In this document: positions 53,841 through 62,174 of the stretch, in pieces
Position numbering within the stretch: position 1 is the stretch's first letter
Layout of the letters: every line of letters starts with the position of its first letter
Source: Flavobacterium potami
GTDB taxonomy: Bacteria > Bacteroidota > Bacteroidia > Flavobacteriales > Flavobacteriaceae
Direction: 5' to 3'
Length of the DNA: 64,000 nucleotides
Assembly (NCBI RefSeq): GCF_020026915.1
Contig: NZ_JAINUY010000002.1
Coordinates: 310,001 to 374,000, forward strand
Notes under the pieces: generated by a model
Told to the model about the DNA's origin: nothing
Database searches by the model: none
Seen by the model: only the letters and a program-made list of their open reading frames with translations
Program-made: the position numbers and the translations under genes

Positions 53841-54614
53841 TTAATTTCGTTTCAAGACTTTATATTGTTCGTAACAGGCGCTGATGGCGTCCATAATTTG
53901 CAAATCATTAGCAGATTGAATGAAAGAATCAGAATAGTTACAACGATGCATAATTTCGGGAATTTCATCTTTGCTTACTCCTAATAATACTGCGACTGTT
54001 TCACGATCGTATTTGGATTCTAAAAGCGTTCGAACGGTATCATCTTTCTTCATTTCTTTTAATTTCTTAAGCTCCTTGCCATTTTTACCAAAAAAATTAT
54101 AGAGCATATCGGCGGGATTAAAAATCGAACCGAGGACTTTACCAAATGCATTTGGAGCATATTCTCCTGCTTCATAACCTTGTGTAAGCCCGGAAATACT
54201 ATATCTGTAATTTTCTTTTGTTGGAATAAGTTTAGAATCGATTTCAAGATAACCGGTCAAAGTAAACGGAGCGATAACGACTTCCTCTAATGCAATTGCT
54301 TTTTCTGTAAGTTGAATACGGGTTACTTTGTTTTTTATCCAGTCATTGGTTACTCTGATTCTCAAAGATTGAAATCCCAGAATAGTAAAATGGAGTGTAT
54401 CATTAACCTGGACGTCAATTTCAAAATATCCTTTTTCATCAGATTTTGCACCACGCACTTTGTTGGTGTTAATAATGTTTACACCTGCAAGCGGTTGTTT
54501 GCTGTTGTCATTAATAATGTAACCTGAAACTCTTTGTGGAACTGTTGGCTGCGTATCTTGTGCAAAACCAAAGTTGGCTAGTAATGTAAAAAAGAAAACT
54601 GCGAAATATTTCAT
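53841..54614 (-). CDS. Exported CarboxypepD-regulatory-like domain protein
   Basis: 257 residues with a signal peptide (cleavage near NFGFAQ, residue 19). Residues about 28-110 form a carboxypeptidase-regulatory-like (TonB-receptor-plug-associated) beta-sandwich: SGYIINDNSKQPLAGVNIINTNKVRGAKSDEKGYF, then the VNDTLHFTILGFQSLRIRV strand. The rest (about 120-257) is helical and unlike known domains. The family is found beside TonB-dependent systems, but here it is isolated. It is upstream of the DEAD-box gene and in convergent orientation to pepD. Confidence 0.82.
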   Translation of the reverse strand: MKYFAVFFFTLLANFGFAQDTQPTVPQRVSGYIINDNSKQPLAGVNIINTNKVRGAKSDEKGYFEIDVQVNDTLHFTILGFQSLRIRVTNDWIKNKVTRIQLTEKAIALEEVVIAPFTLTGYLEIDSKLIPTKENYRYSISGLTQGYEAGEYAPNAFGKVLGSIFNPADMLYNFFGKNGKELKKLKEMKKDDTVRTLLESKYDRETVAVLLGVSKDEIPEIMHRCNYSDSFIQSANDLQIMDAISACYEQYKVLKRN

Positions 54615-54724
54615 ATCCTGATTTAAAGCACTAAAAGTAGTAAATCGGGATTAAATATCTCGTAGTCTTGGAATTTAATTATAAGAAAATTAACAAAGAC
54701 ACTAATAACATTATTAGATATAAG

Positions 54725-54766
54725 AAAAAATCCCAAATTCCGTATAAATTGGAATTTGGGATTTGT
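54725..54766 (-). terminator. Terminator of the DEAD-box helicase gene
   Basis: The 14-bp stem AAATCCCAAATTCC / GGAATTTGGGATTT with a 9-base loop, 20 bases after the stop codon, followed by A/T bases on the minus strand. Confidence 0.82.
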
Positions 54767-54785
54767 ATTTTAAGAAATTAAATGA

Positions 54786-56702
54786 TTAATCTCTTCTTGA
54801 TCTTCTTGGTCTTGAATTGTCACCAAAGTTCTCTGAACGTCTTGGAGCTCTATCAGAACCACCATTTTCGCTTCTTGGAGCAGAACTTCTGAAACCGCCT
54901 TCTCTTCTTGAAGAATTTCTATCGCCTCTGAAACCTCCATCACGAGATCCGCCTTCGCGTGAACCTCCATCTCTTGAAGAATTTCTATCGCCTCTGAAAC
55001 CGCCTTCACGTCTTGGAGCGAAGTTTCCGTCTCTTCTTCCAGAATCACGTCTTCCGCCACGGTTGTTGTGATCACGTCTTCCACCACCATCATTTTTAGA
55101 AATCTCAACATTAATACGACGACCTTCTAATTGAACGTTGTTTAAAACATCCATTACTTTGTCTGTATGCTGTGGATCTGTGTTAAAGAAAGAGAATCCT
55201 TCTTTTACATCTACTTTGAAGATATCATCACGACCTAAGTCTAATGTTTCTTTTAAGTAATCTTTTAATGACATCCAATCGAAGTTGTCTCTAGAACCAA
55301 TGTTTACGAAATAACGAACAGCTCCATTATTGCTGAATTCTCTTGGCTCAGAATCACCTCTTTCACGTCTTTCTCCACCAGAAACAGAAATATCTCTGTT
55401 TTTCTTGTAGTAAGCGATGAAACGGTTGAATTCTACAGATACCATTTTCTTAATCAATTCTTCTTTAGAAAGATCTTCAAGAACGTTGTTGATTGCTGGT
55501 AAATAGTTGTCAATTTCGTGGTCAACCTCAGTATCTTTAATTTTGTTTGCTAAGTGCAATAACTGAATTTCGCAGATTTCGATTCCAGATGGAATAGATT
55601 TTTCTTCGAATTTTTGTTTGATGATTCTCTCGATAGAAGAAATTTTACGTAATTCACTTTTTGTAACAATTACAATAGAAGTACCTAATTTTCCTGCTCT
55701 ACCTGTACGGCCAGAACGGTGGTTGTACGTTTCGATTTCGTCAGGTAATTGATAGTTTACAACGTGTGTTACGTTATCAACGTCAATACCACGTGCAGCA
55801 ACGTCAGTAGCAACAAGCATCTGAATTTGTCTTCCACGGAACGATTTCATTACACCATCACGTTGTGCTTGAGATAAATCTCCGTGTAACGCAGCAGCGC
55901 TATATCCATCTTCAATTAACTTTTCAGCAATAGCTTGAGTGTCTCTTTTTGTACGACAGAAAACTACAGAGAAAATGTCTGGATTAGCATCGGCTAATCT
56001 TTTTAAAGCTTCGTAACGGTCACGAGCATTTACTAAATAAAATTCGTGAGAAACTGTAGAAGAACCAGAGTTTTTAGCTCCTACAGTAATTTCTAAAGGC
56101 TCGCTCATGAATTGTTTTGCAATTCTAGCAACCTCTTGCGGCATAGTTGCAGAAAACAACCATGTGCTTTTTTCGTCTGGAGTATCTGATAAAATAGATA
56201 CAATGTCATCATAGAATCCCATGTTTAACATTTCGTCAGCCTCATCAAGAACACAGTAATCTATGTTTTTAATGTTAACCAAACCTCTGTTAATCATGTC
56301 TTGCATTCTTCCTGGAGTTGCCACAATAATTTGTGCACCTCTCTTTATTTCTCTTGCTTGCTCTGTTATACTAGCTCCTCCGTAAACTGCTACCACATTA
56401 ATACCTTTTTCGTATTTTGAGTAGTTTTTAAGTTCGTTAGTAATCTGTAAACATAACTCGCGTGTTGGCGATAAAACTAATGCTTGTGTATTTCTGTTGT
56501 CGGCATCAATTTTTTGAATTAGCGGAAAACCGAAAGCTGCCGTTTTCCCTGTCCCTGTTTGAGCCAACGCAACCATATCCGTGTCTTTTTCCAATAATAG
56601 GGGAATCGCCTTTTCCTGTACCTCTGACGGATTTTCAAATCCTAGATCTAAAATCGCCTTCAGTAACGATTCATTCAATCCTAATTGTTCAAATTTATTC
56701 AT
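54786..56702 (-). CDS. DEAD-box RNA helicase with DbpA-like RNA-binding domain and RG-rich tail
   Basis: 638 residues. Q motif near 1-25, Walker A AQTGTGKT (48-55), DEAD in LDEADEML, SAT in FSATMPQ, and the HRSGRTGRAG motif VI (about 331-340). A DbpA-type RNA-binding domain covers about 455-535 (RYFVNIGSRDNFDWMSLKDYL). The tail from about 540 is rich in Arg, Gly, Ser and Asp with repeated GGFRGDRNSS and GGSR units. Such helicases unwind RNA in ribosome assembly or cold-shock response, as CsdA does. The tail probably binds RNA. The gene is monocistronic. Confidence 0.93.
   Translation of the reverse strand: MNKFEQLGLNESLLKAILDLGFENPSEVQEKAIPLLLEKDTDMVALAQTGTGKTAAFGFPLIQKIDADNRNTQALVLSPTRELCLQITNELKNYSKYEKGINVVAVYGGASITEQAREIKRGAQIIVATPGRMQDMINRGLVNIKNIDYCVLDEADEMLNMGFYDDIVSILSDTPDEKSTWLFSATMPQEVARIAKQFMSEPLEITVGAKNSGSSTVSHEFYLVNARDRYEALKRLADANPDIFSVVFCRTKRDTQAIAEKLIEDGYSAAALHGDLSQAQRDGVMKSFRGRQIQMLVATDVAARGIDVDNVTHVVNYQLPDEIETYNHRSGRTGRAGKLGTSIVIVTKSELRKISSIERIIKQKFEEKSIPSGIEICEIQLLHLANKIKDTEVDHEIDNYLPAINNVLEDLSKEELIKKMVSVEFNRFIAYYKKNRDISVSGGERRERGDSEPREFSNNGAVRYFVNIGSRDNFDWMSLKDYLKETLDLGRDDIFKVDVKEGFSFFNTDPQHTDKVMDVLNNVQLEGRRINVEISKNDGGGRRDHNNRGGRRDSGRRDGNFAPRREGGFRGDRNSSRDGGSREGGSRDGGFRGDRNSSRREGGFRSSAPRSENGGSDRAPRRSENFGDNSRPRRSRRD
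54906..55001. repeat. 30-bp direct repeat within the RG-rich tail of the helicase gene
   Basis: The words at 54906-54935 and 54972-55001 are identical and start 66 bases apart, exactly 22 codons, so a recombination event between them would keep the frame. Confidence 0.85.
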
Positions 56703-56722
56703 ATGTGTTTTAAAATAGGGTG

Positions 56723-56730
56723 CAAAATTA
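56723..56730 (-). promoter_or_regulatory. -7 promoter element of the DEAD-box gene
   Basis: TAATTTTG on the minus strand, 20 bases before the ATG at 56702. Confidence 0.45.
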
Positions 56731-56905
56731 CTGTTAATTATTCAGATAAACTAATGCAATTTTAAGAATTGTGTATTTGTTAAGAATTGATTATCAAAAA
56801 GTTACAGTTTTATTAAAATAAAATTTCATGCATAAATGAGAAATTGACTAAAAAATACGTCGTGAAATGTAAAATTTAGCGCTTAAAATGTTGTATTTTA
56901 AACAA

Positions 56906-57484
56906 TTATTTTGTGTTGTTCAGAAAATCAATTAGTTGCTTTACGGCTTTTCCTCGATGACCAATTGTGTTTTTAGTTTCTAATGGCAGTTGGGCAAAGG
57001 TTTCGCTGTAATTTTCAGGTTGAAAAATGGGATCATATCCAAAACCATTTGTTCCCACTTTTTCTAAAGTGATATTTCCTTTAACGATTCCGGTAAATAA
57101 ATATTGTTTTCCTTTTAAATTTAAAGTAATAACAGTCTTGAACTGAGCGCTTCGATTTTCTTCATTTTTTAAAGCATTCAAAAGTTTGTTCATGTTATCA
57201 TCAGCATTTTTTTGTTCGCCTGCGTAGCGTGCAGAATAGACTCCAGGTTCTCCGTTTAACGCATTTACTTCTAAGCCGGTATCGTCTGCAAAACAATCGT
57301 AGCCATATTTCTGAGTTACATAATCGGCTTTTAAAACCGCATTTCCTTCAATTGTATCCGCAGTTTCAGGAATATCTTCCAAACAATTGATATCTTCTAA
57401 ACTTAATATTTTAATGTTTTCGGGAAGCATACTTTGAATTTCTGCGATTTTATTTTTATTGTTGGAAGCGAAAACGAGATTCAT
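56906..57484 (-). CDS. rdgB: Non-canonical purine NTP pyrophosphatase (RdgB/HAM1)
   Basis: 192 residues from the ATG at 57484; a longer frame reaching 57604 runs into the neighbouring gene's promoter and adds hydrophobic residues unlike the family. It hydrolyses dITP, ITP and XTP. Landmarks are [14 protein letters not shown] (3-16), [24 protein letters not shown] (about 66-89), FGYDPIF (about 148-154) and the closing IGHRGKA. Divergent from the ABC exporter, with back-to-back -7 elements. Confidence 0.93.
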   Translation of the reverse strand: MNLVFASNNKNKIAEIQSMLPENIKILSLEDINCLEDIPETADTIEGNAVLKADYVTQKYGYDCFADDTGLEVNALNGEPGVYSARYAGEQKNADDNMNKLLNALKNEENRSAQFKTVITLNLKGKQYLFTGIVKGNITLEKVGTNGFGYDPIFQPENYSETFAQLPLETKNTIGHRGKAVKQLIDFLNNTK

Positions 57485-57520
57485 AAAATTTCTTTTTTGA
57501 GTTGGAATAGATTTTAAATA

Positions 57521-57543
57521 CAAATTTAGAATTCTTATATTTG
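57521..57543. promoter_or_regulatory. Divergent -7 elements of rdgB and the ABC exporter
   Basis: TAAATTTG (57528 to 57521, minus) points to rdgB and TATATTTG (57536-57543, plus) to the ABC gene at 57568. They are only 7 bases apart, so the promoters probably compete. Confidence 0.5.
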
Positions 57544-57567
57544 ATAGAGGGTTAAAAATATAATTAA

Positions 57568-59346
57568 ATGCAATTATCAGTACTTTATAAAAAAATAATG
57601 CCATTTGTAAAGCCTTACAGAAAAATGGTAATTGCTACTTTGCTGCTCACTTTTATAGGGTCATTTGCCGCACAGGTCAATGCACTCATCTTAAAATATA
57701 CTGTTGATACAATTAATAATTTAATGGTGGCGCACGAACCACTCTCCAAAGGATTTCATTTGTTGGGTATAATAAGTATTGTGCTGCTCACTAAAGAATT
57801 AGTGAATTCGGTTGTACAGTTTGGACAAAAATTTTACGGAGAAAAACTTCGTATTTTTATTACTCGTGATATTTCTCAAACCATTGTAGAAAAAATTCTG
57901 AGCTATAGAATGGAATTTTATACCTCTGATGAAAATGAAAGCGGGAAGCTCCAAACCAGAATAGATGCCGGAATAAGTAGTCTCACAAGATTGGTTCAAA
58001 ATTTCTTCATCGATATTTTTCCATTGTTTGCAAATGCTTTCGTCGCGTTGGTCATTATGTTTTATGCGAATGTATATGTTGGTTTAGTCAGTTTGTGTAT
58101 TATCCCGATTTACTTTTACATCAGTCAGTTGCAAGCTACTAAGTTGAGCGGATTTAGAAGAAGAATGCGTAATTATCGGGAAACAAAAAATAACGGAATT
58201 ATCAGTTTGATTGAATCTATAACTGTAATAAAGTCTTTCGTACGAGAGCCTTCTGAAGCTGATCGTCATCAAAAAATTCAATTTGAAATGACCGAAAATC
58301 AGCTCGCAACTAGAAAAACGAGTTTTATTTTTGAAAGTATTAAAAGTTTCGTAGAACAAATAGGGGTGGTGATTATCATTATTTTGACAGCTTATTTTGT
58401 GTTGAATAATCAAATGACAATTGGCGCTATTATGTTTCACATTATGTTGTTTAATAATGTCTCGGCACCGATTCGTCAATTGCATCGAATTTATGATGAA
58501 ATTAATGATGCTCTCATTTATTCTGAAGGATTTTTTGATATTCTGGAATCCGATAATGAGATTGAAACGAGCGGAGATTACATTCCAGAGAAAATTATCG
58601 GATTGATCGAAGTAAAAAATGTAGATTTTGTATATCCAAATGGTACAAAAGCACTTTCGGATATCAATTTTACAGTAAAACCAAACGAAACAACTGCTTT
58701 GGTTGGATTAAGTGGTGCAGGAAAAAGTACTATAATTAATCTTCTCGATAAGTTTTATCTCCCTTCATCAGGAAAAATTTGTTTGGATGGAGTTAATTTG
58801 ATGGATTATAATACCGATTTCCTTCGTAAAAATATCGGATTGGTTTTGCAGAAGAATCATATTTTTAAAGGAACAATTGCAGAGAATATTTTATATGGAA
58901 ATCCTGGAGCTTCTCAAGAAGAAATTATCGAAGCTGCAAAACAAGCTTATATTCACGATCAGGTAATACAATTGCCTAAAGGTTATGAGTCTGATGCGCA
59001 TTTGCTTTCCGGCGGACAACAACAACGAATTGCCATTGCGAGACTTTTTCTTAAAAACCCACCGATTATTTTTCTGGATGAACCAACAGCAAGTTTGGAT
59101 GCCATCGCAACAGAACAAATCAAAAAATCATTAGATGCAATTAAGAAAGATAGAACTGTGATTATCATTTCGCACAGCATTTCTCAAATTGTAGATGCAG
59201 CCAATATTGTTGTTTTAGAAAAAGGTAAGTGTGTCGAAAAAGGCACTCACGATGAATTGTTTGATAATAAGGGAGTGTATCATCAAATATTTATGGCAAT
59301 GGCAAATAGCTTGAATATTGATAAAATTACGCAGACTTTTGATTGA
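57568..59346 (+). CDS. ABC exporter, fused membrane and ATPase domains
   Basis: 592 residues. Six membrane helices (about 15-310) are followed by an ATP-binding domain: Walker [12 protein letters not shown] loop in [10 protein letters not shown], signature [14 protein letters not shown], Walker [11 protein letters not shown], and His-switch IISHSIS. It is the MsbA/MDR half-transporter type, which would work as a homodimer. The cargo may be lipid or drug; it cannot be told. Its 3' end overlaps the convergent DUF2809 gene by 20 bases. Confidence 0.92.
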   Translation: MQLSVLYKKIMPFVKPYRKMVIATLLLTFIGSFAAQVNALILKYTVDTINNLMVAHEPLSKGFHLLGIISIVLLTKELVNSVVQFGQKFYGEKLRIFITRDISQTIVEKILSYRMEFYTSDENESGKLQTRIDAGISSLTRLVQNFFIDIFPLFANAFVALVIMFYANVYVGLVSLCIIPIYFYISQLQATKLSGFRRRMRNYRETKNNGIISLIESITVIKSFVREPSEADRHQKIQFEMTENQLATRKTSFIFESIKSFVEQIGVVIIIILTAYFVLNNQMTIGAIMFHIMLFNNVSAPIRQLHRIYDEINDALIYSEGFFDILESDNEIETSGDYIPEKIIGLIEVKNVDFVYPNGTKALSDINFTVKPNETTALVGLSGAGKSTIINLLDKFYLPSSGKICLDGVNLMDYNTDFLRKNIGLVLQKNHIFKGTIAENILYGNPGASQEEIIEAAKQAYIHDQVIQLPKGYESDAHLLSGGQQQRIAIARLFLKNPPIIFLDEPTASLDAIATEQIKKSLDAIKKDRTVIIISHSISQIVDAANIVVLEKGKCVEKGTHDELFDNKGVYHQIFMAMANSLNIDKITQTFD

Positions 59347-59710
59347 TGATTTTCGAAATAATATTCTCTAAAACAAAAGCTGAGGAAGCACCAAAAGTAT
59401 AAGCCAAAATATCCGACCATAAAAAGCCTTGCCCTAAAACGTATCTTCCAAAAAGCGTTTTCCTTAATTCAATAATCCACTCAGCTTGGTACAATTGAAG
59501 AAATTCAATGCAATAACAAATGATCAAGGAAAGAAATAATATTGCGAAAGCTTTTTTGAATGGAAGAAATATTCTAACCAAAAAATAAATCATTACCGCA
59601 TAAAGAAAATCGCCGATCCATAAAGGGATGAATGAGATTTTTCTTGAGAGGATTCCAAGAATAATAATACTCAGAAAAACGAAGAAATAATGGGTTCTGG
59701 TTTTGCTCAA
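59327..59710 (-). CDS. DUF2809 family membrane protein
   Basis: 127 residues with four hydrophobic helices. The pattern GILSRKISFIPLWIGDFLYAVMIYFLVRIF and CIEFLQLYQAEWI, then LGQGFLWSDILAYTFGA is that of DUF2809, a distant relative of VanZ-like proteins. No function is known. The 20-base overlap at its 3' end with the ABC gene is convergent. A TATTTTTG lies upstream at 59757-59750. Confidence 0.83.
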   Translation of the reverse strand: MSKTRTHYFFVFLSIIILGILSRKISFIPLWIGDFLYAVMIYFLVRIFLPFKKAFAILFLSLIICYCIEFLQLYQAEWIIELRKTLFGRYVLGQGFLWSDILAYTFGASSAFVLENIISKIINQKSA

Positions 59711-59749
59711 AATAGTTTTTGCTGTATGAATTGTACATTTTTAGTGAAA

Positions 59750-59757
59750 CAAAAATA
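59750..59757 (-). promoter_or_regulatory. -7 promoter element of the DUF2809 gene
   Basis: TATTTTTG on the minus strand, 39 bases before the ATG at 59710. Confidence 0.45.
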
Positions 59758-59829
59758 CAAAGATCCAAATACGTTTCGTTTATTTTATAAATTTATCAGT
59801 TCAATTAACTATCCATCAAAAATAACCAC

Positions 59830-61008
59830 ATGAAGGCAAAATTTTTTACGCTGATGATTGCTCTATTTCTATTAGGAAATCAAAGTTATTCTCAAAAAAG
59901 TAATTCGTTTAACATCAAAAAGCAATTGGATTATTGCGCAGAACAAGCTTCAAAAACTTTAAAAGTAATTCCAAATGATGGAACTTCACCAAGAACAATT
60001 CCGAACGGAAGTAAAGAATGGAAATTTGTAGGTTACAAAGATTGGACAAGCGGATTCTGGCCTGGAGAATTGTGGTTTTTGTATGAAGCAACAAAAGATA
60101 AAAAATGGGAAAAAGAAGCGGATAAATTCAGCCGTTTTTTAACGCCTTTGTCTGTCAGTAAAGCAGGAGATCACGATTTAGGATTTCAGGTTTTTAATAG
60201 TTTTGGAAATGGGTATCGATTAACCAAAAATCCAGAATACAAAGAAATTATTTTAAAAACAGCCGATACTTTAGCGACGCTTTTTAATCCAAAAGTTGGA
60301 ACAATTCAATCTTGGCCTCACAATAAAATGGGAGGACATAATACCATTATTGATAATATGATGAATTTGGAATTGCTGTTCTGGGCTTCTAAAAATGGAG
60401 GAAACAAAAAACTGTATGACATTGCAGTGAAACACGCCGAGACTACAATGGCAAATCATTTCAGACCGGATAATACTTCTTATCACGTAATTATTTACGA
60501 TTACGAAACTGGGAAAAAGATAAAAGGAAGAACGGCTCAAGGTTATAGTGATGATAGTATGTGGGCGCGTGGTCAAGCGTGGGCGATTTATGGATTCACA
60601 ATGACATATAGAGAAACGAAAGACCCTAAATTTTTAGACTTTGCGCATAAATTAGCGCGTGTCTATCTGGATAAATTAACTACAGAAGATTTAGTTCCGT
60701 ATTGGGATTTTAATGCACCAAATATTCCGAACGAGCCAAGAGATGCTTCTGCAGCGGCTATCGTCTCTTCTGCGCTTTTGGAGTTAAGTTCTTATACTAA
60801 AGACAAGAATTTAAAAGCAGAATATTTGACTAAAGCAAAAAAAATGATTGTTTCTCTCTCAGATAATTACCAGAGTCATGATACTAATTCAGCATTTTTA
60901 TTGCACTCAACAGGACATAAACCTGCCGGAAGTGAGATAGATTGTTCTATAAATTACGCAGATTATTACTATCTTGAGGCATTATTAAGACTTCAAAAAT
61001 TAAAATAG
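59830..61008 (+). CDS. Secreted GH88 unsaturated glucuronyl hydrolase
   Basis: 392 residues, signal peptide ending near SYSQ (residue 21). GH88 enzymes remove the 4,5-unsaturated uronic acid from oligosaccharides produced by lyases acting on heparin, chondroitin, hyaluronan or similar chains. The two key acidic sites are visible: Asp in DHDLGFQV (about 114-121) and Asp in TIIDNMMNLELLFWA (about 172-186). The (alpha/alpha)6 barrel is otherwise complete, with WARGQAWAIYGF near 240. No lyase or SusC/D pair is next to it. It is followed within 7 bases by a small lipoprotein gene. Confidence 0.92.
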   Translation: MKAKFFTLMIALFLLGNQSYSQKSNSFNIKKQLDYCAEQASKTLKVIPNDGTSPRTIPNGSKEWKFVGYKDWTSGFWPGELWFLYEATKDKKWEKEADKFSRFLTPLSVSKAGDHDLGFQVFNSFGNGYRLTKNPEYKEIILKTADTLATLFNPKVGTIQSWPHNKMGGHNTIIDNMMNLELLFWASKNGGNKKLYDIAVKHAETTMANHFRPDNTSYHVIIYDYETGKKIKGRTAQGYSDDSMWARGQAWAIYGFTMTYRETKDPKFLDFAHKLARVYLDKLTTEDLVPYWDFNAPNIPNEPRDASAAAIVSSALLELSSYTKDKNLKAEYLTKAKKMIVSLSDNYQSHDTNSAFLLHSTGHKPAGSEIDCSINYADYYYLEALLRLQKLK

Positions 61009-61015
61009 AAAAATT

Positions 61016-61423
61016 ATGCTAAAGAAAATATCTCAAATTGCCTGTGCGATTTTACTTGTGGCAACGTTTGTTAGCTGTAAAAACGCCAAACAAAAACTTC
61101 AGGAATATGTAGTTACGTACAACAAAACTATTGCGCCGAGTTTTAGAGCTGAAAATGTAACACTTACAACAGCAAGAGGTTATATTAATGACGATAAAAT
61201 CGAATTACGATTTGAAACTAATTTAGAACAGAATGAAACCAATAAAGCTGCTGCAGCAGTTTCTTTTCCTAAATTGATTAAATTGATGATCGATAATGAT
61301 CAAATTCCAAGACAATTAATCGAAGAAGGAGTACAGTTTGATGTTTATTTCCTCGCAGACGATAACACTGTTTTTGACAAAGAAGTGTTAACTGGAGAAT
61401 CTCTGAAAGATTTTTTGAAATAA
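61016..61423 (+). CDS. Small lipoprotein, first of a paralogous pair
   Basis: 135 residues. Lipobox TFVSC (Cys21). The mature part is beta-strand-rich with DDKIELRFETNLEQNE and GVQFDVYFLADDN. It is clearly paralogous to the gene at 61689: both share the lipobox followed by KNxKQKxQE and the VxFDVYFLA core. It begins 7 bases after the GH88 stop codon, so it is co-transcribed with it. No family recognised. Confidence 0.78.
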   Translation: MLKKISQIACAILLVATFVSCKNAKQKLQEYVVTYNKTIAPSFRAENVTLTTARGYINDDKIELRFETNLEQNETNKAAAAVSFPKLIKLMIDNDQIPRQLIEEGVQFDVYFLADDNTVFDKEVLTGESLKDFLK

Positions 61424-61471
61424 TAAATTAAAAATTTGTAAAAAATACAACTGTTTAATTCCTACATATTC

Positions 61472-61506
61472 AAAGTCTCTTTAAGTTTAATTTAAAGAGA
61501 CTTTTT
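61472..61506 (+). terminator. Terminator of GH88 and the first lipoprotein
   Basis: The stem AAAGTCTCTTTAA / TTAAAGAGACTTT with a short T-run, 49 bases after the stop codon. Confidence 0.82.
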
Positions 61507-61626
61507 GTATTTAGTAATGAAAGTTAAGTGTAAAATGTACTCTTTTATTCTTACAAAAAGGAATGTTTTTTTAGGATAAATGATTTGTATTCAAAGAATT
61601 ATGTGCTGGTTTTTTATAGTTGAATG

Positions 61627-61657
61627 TTGTTTTTATGTTATAAATTAATTATGTTTG
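61627..61657 (+). promoter_or_regulatory. Promoter TTG-N20-TATGTTTG
   Basis: TTG at 61627-61629 and TATGTTTG at 61650-61657, 20 bases apart, 31 bases before the ATG at 61689. It gives the second lipoprotein gene its own start. Confidence 0.6.
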
Positions 61658-61688
61658 AGTTAAAAAATAACTATAAAACCAATAATTT

Positions 61689-62120
61689 ATGAGAAAAATT
61701 ACCCAAATCGCATTTGTTTTAACTTTTGCTCTTATTTTAGTAAGTTGTAAAAATACCAAGCAAAAAATACAGGAACATGTAAGTGCTTACAATACTTCAT
61801 CTTCTATAAAAGGAAATGGTATTACCAGTACAACTGCTAAAGCTTTTCTAAATGACAATAAAATCGAAATTAGGATTGAAACCAATTTAGAAGAAAACGA
61901 TGAAAACAAATTAGCCTACAAAGAATCGTTTCCGGACTTGTTGAAAGAGATGATTAAAAATGATCAAATTTCATCATCGCTTATTGCAGAAGGAGTAAAG
62001 TTTGATGTTTATTTTCTGGCATACAATAATGCTATTTTAGCACAAAAATTAGTTGGTCAGGAAGAATTAGCTGATTTGGAAAAAGAATCAACACAAAATA
62101 AAGAAACAGCAAAATTGTAA
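61689..62120 (+). CDS. Small lipoprotein, second of a paralogous pair
   Basis: 143 residues, lipobox ILVSC (Cys20). The layout is the same as that of its upstream paralogue, with a longer Lys/Glu-rich C-terminus (KESTQNKETAKL). The pair probably arose by tandem duplication; the second copy has gained or kept its own promoter and terminator. Function unknown. Confidence 0.78.
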   Translation: MRKITQIAFVLTFALILVSCKNTKQKIQEHVSAYNTSSSIKGNGITSTTAKAFLNDNKIEIRIETNLEENDENKLAYKESFPDLLKEMIKNDQISSSLIAEGVKFDVYFLAYNNAILAQKLVGQEELADLEKESTQNKETAKL

Positions 62121-62135
62121 TTAAAAATAGATTTA

Positions 62136-62172
62136 AAAAGAAAAGCCTCTTTAATAGTAAAGAGGCTTTTTT
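62136..62172. terminator. Bidirectional terminator
   Basis: The stem AAAAGCCTCTTTA / TAAAGAGGCTTTT, A-run before and T-run after, between the lipoprotein and the FMN glutamate-synthase-like gene. Confidence 0.9.
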
Positions 62173-62174
62173 GC

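Noticed and set aside
54770..55111. Open frame over the RG-rich tail of the helicase in another frame
   Set aside because: Its Glu/Val repeats are the frame-shifted reading of the RG codon repeats; no start signal or homology.
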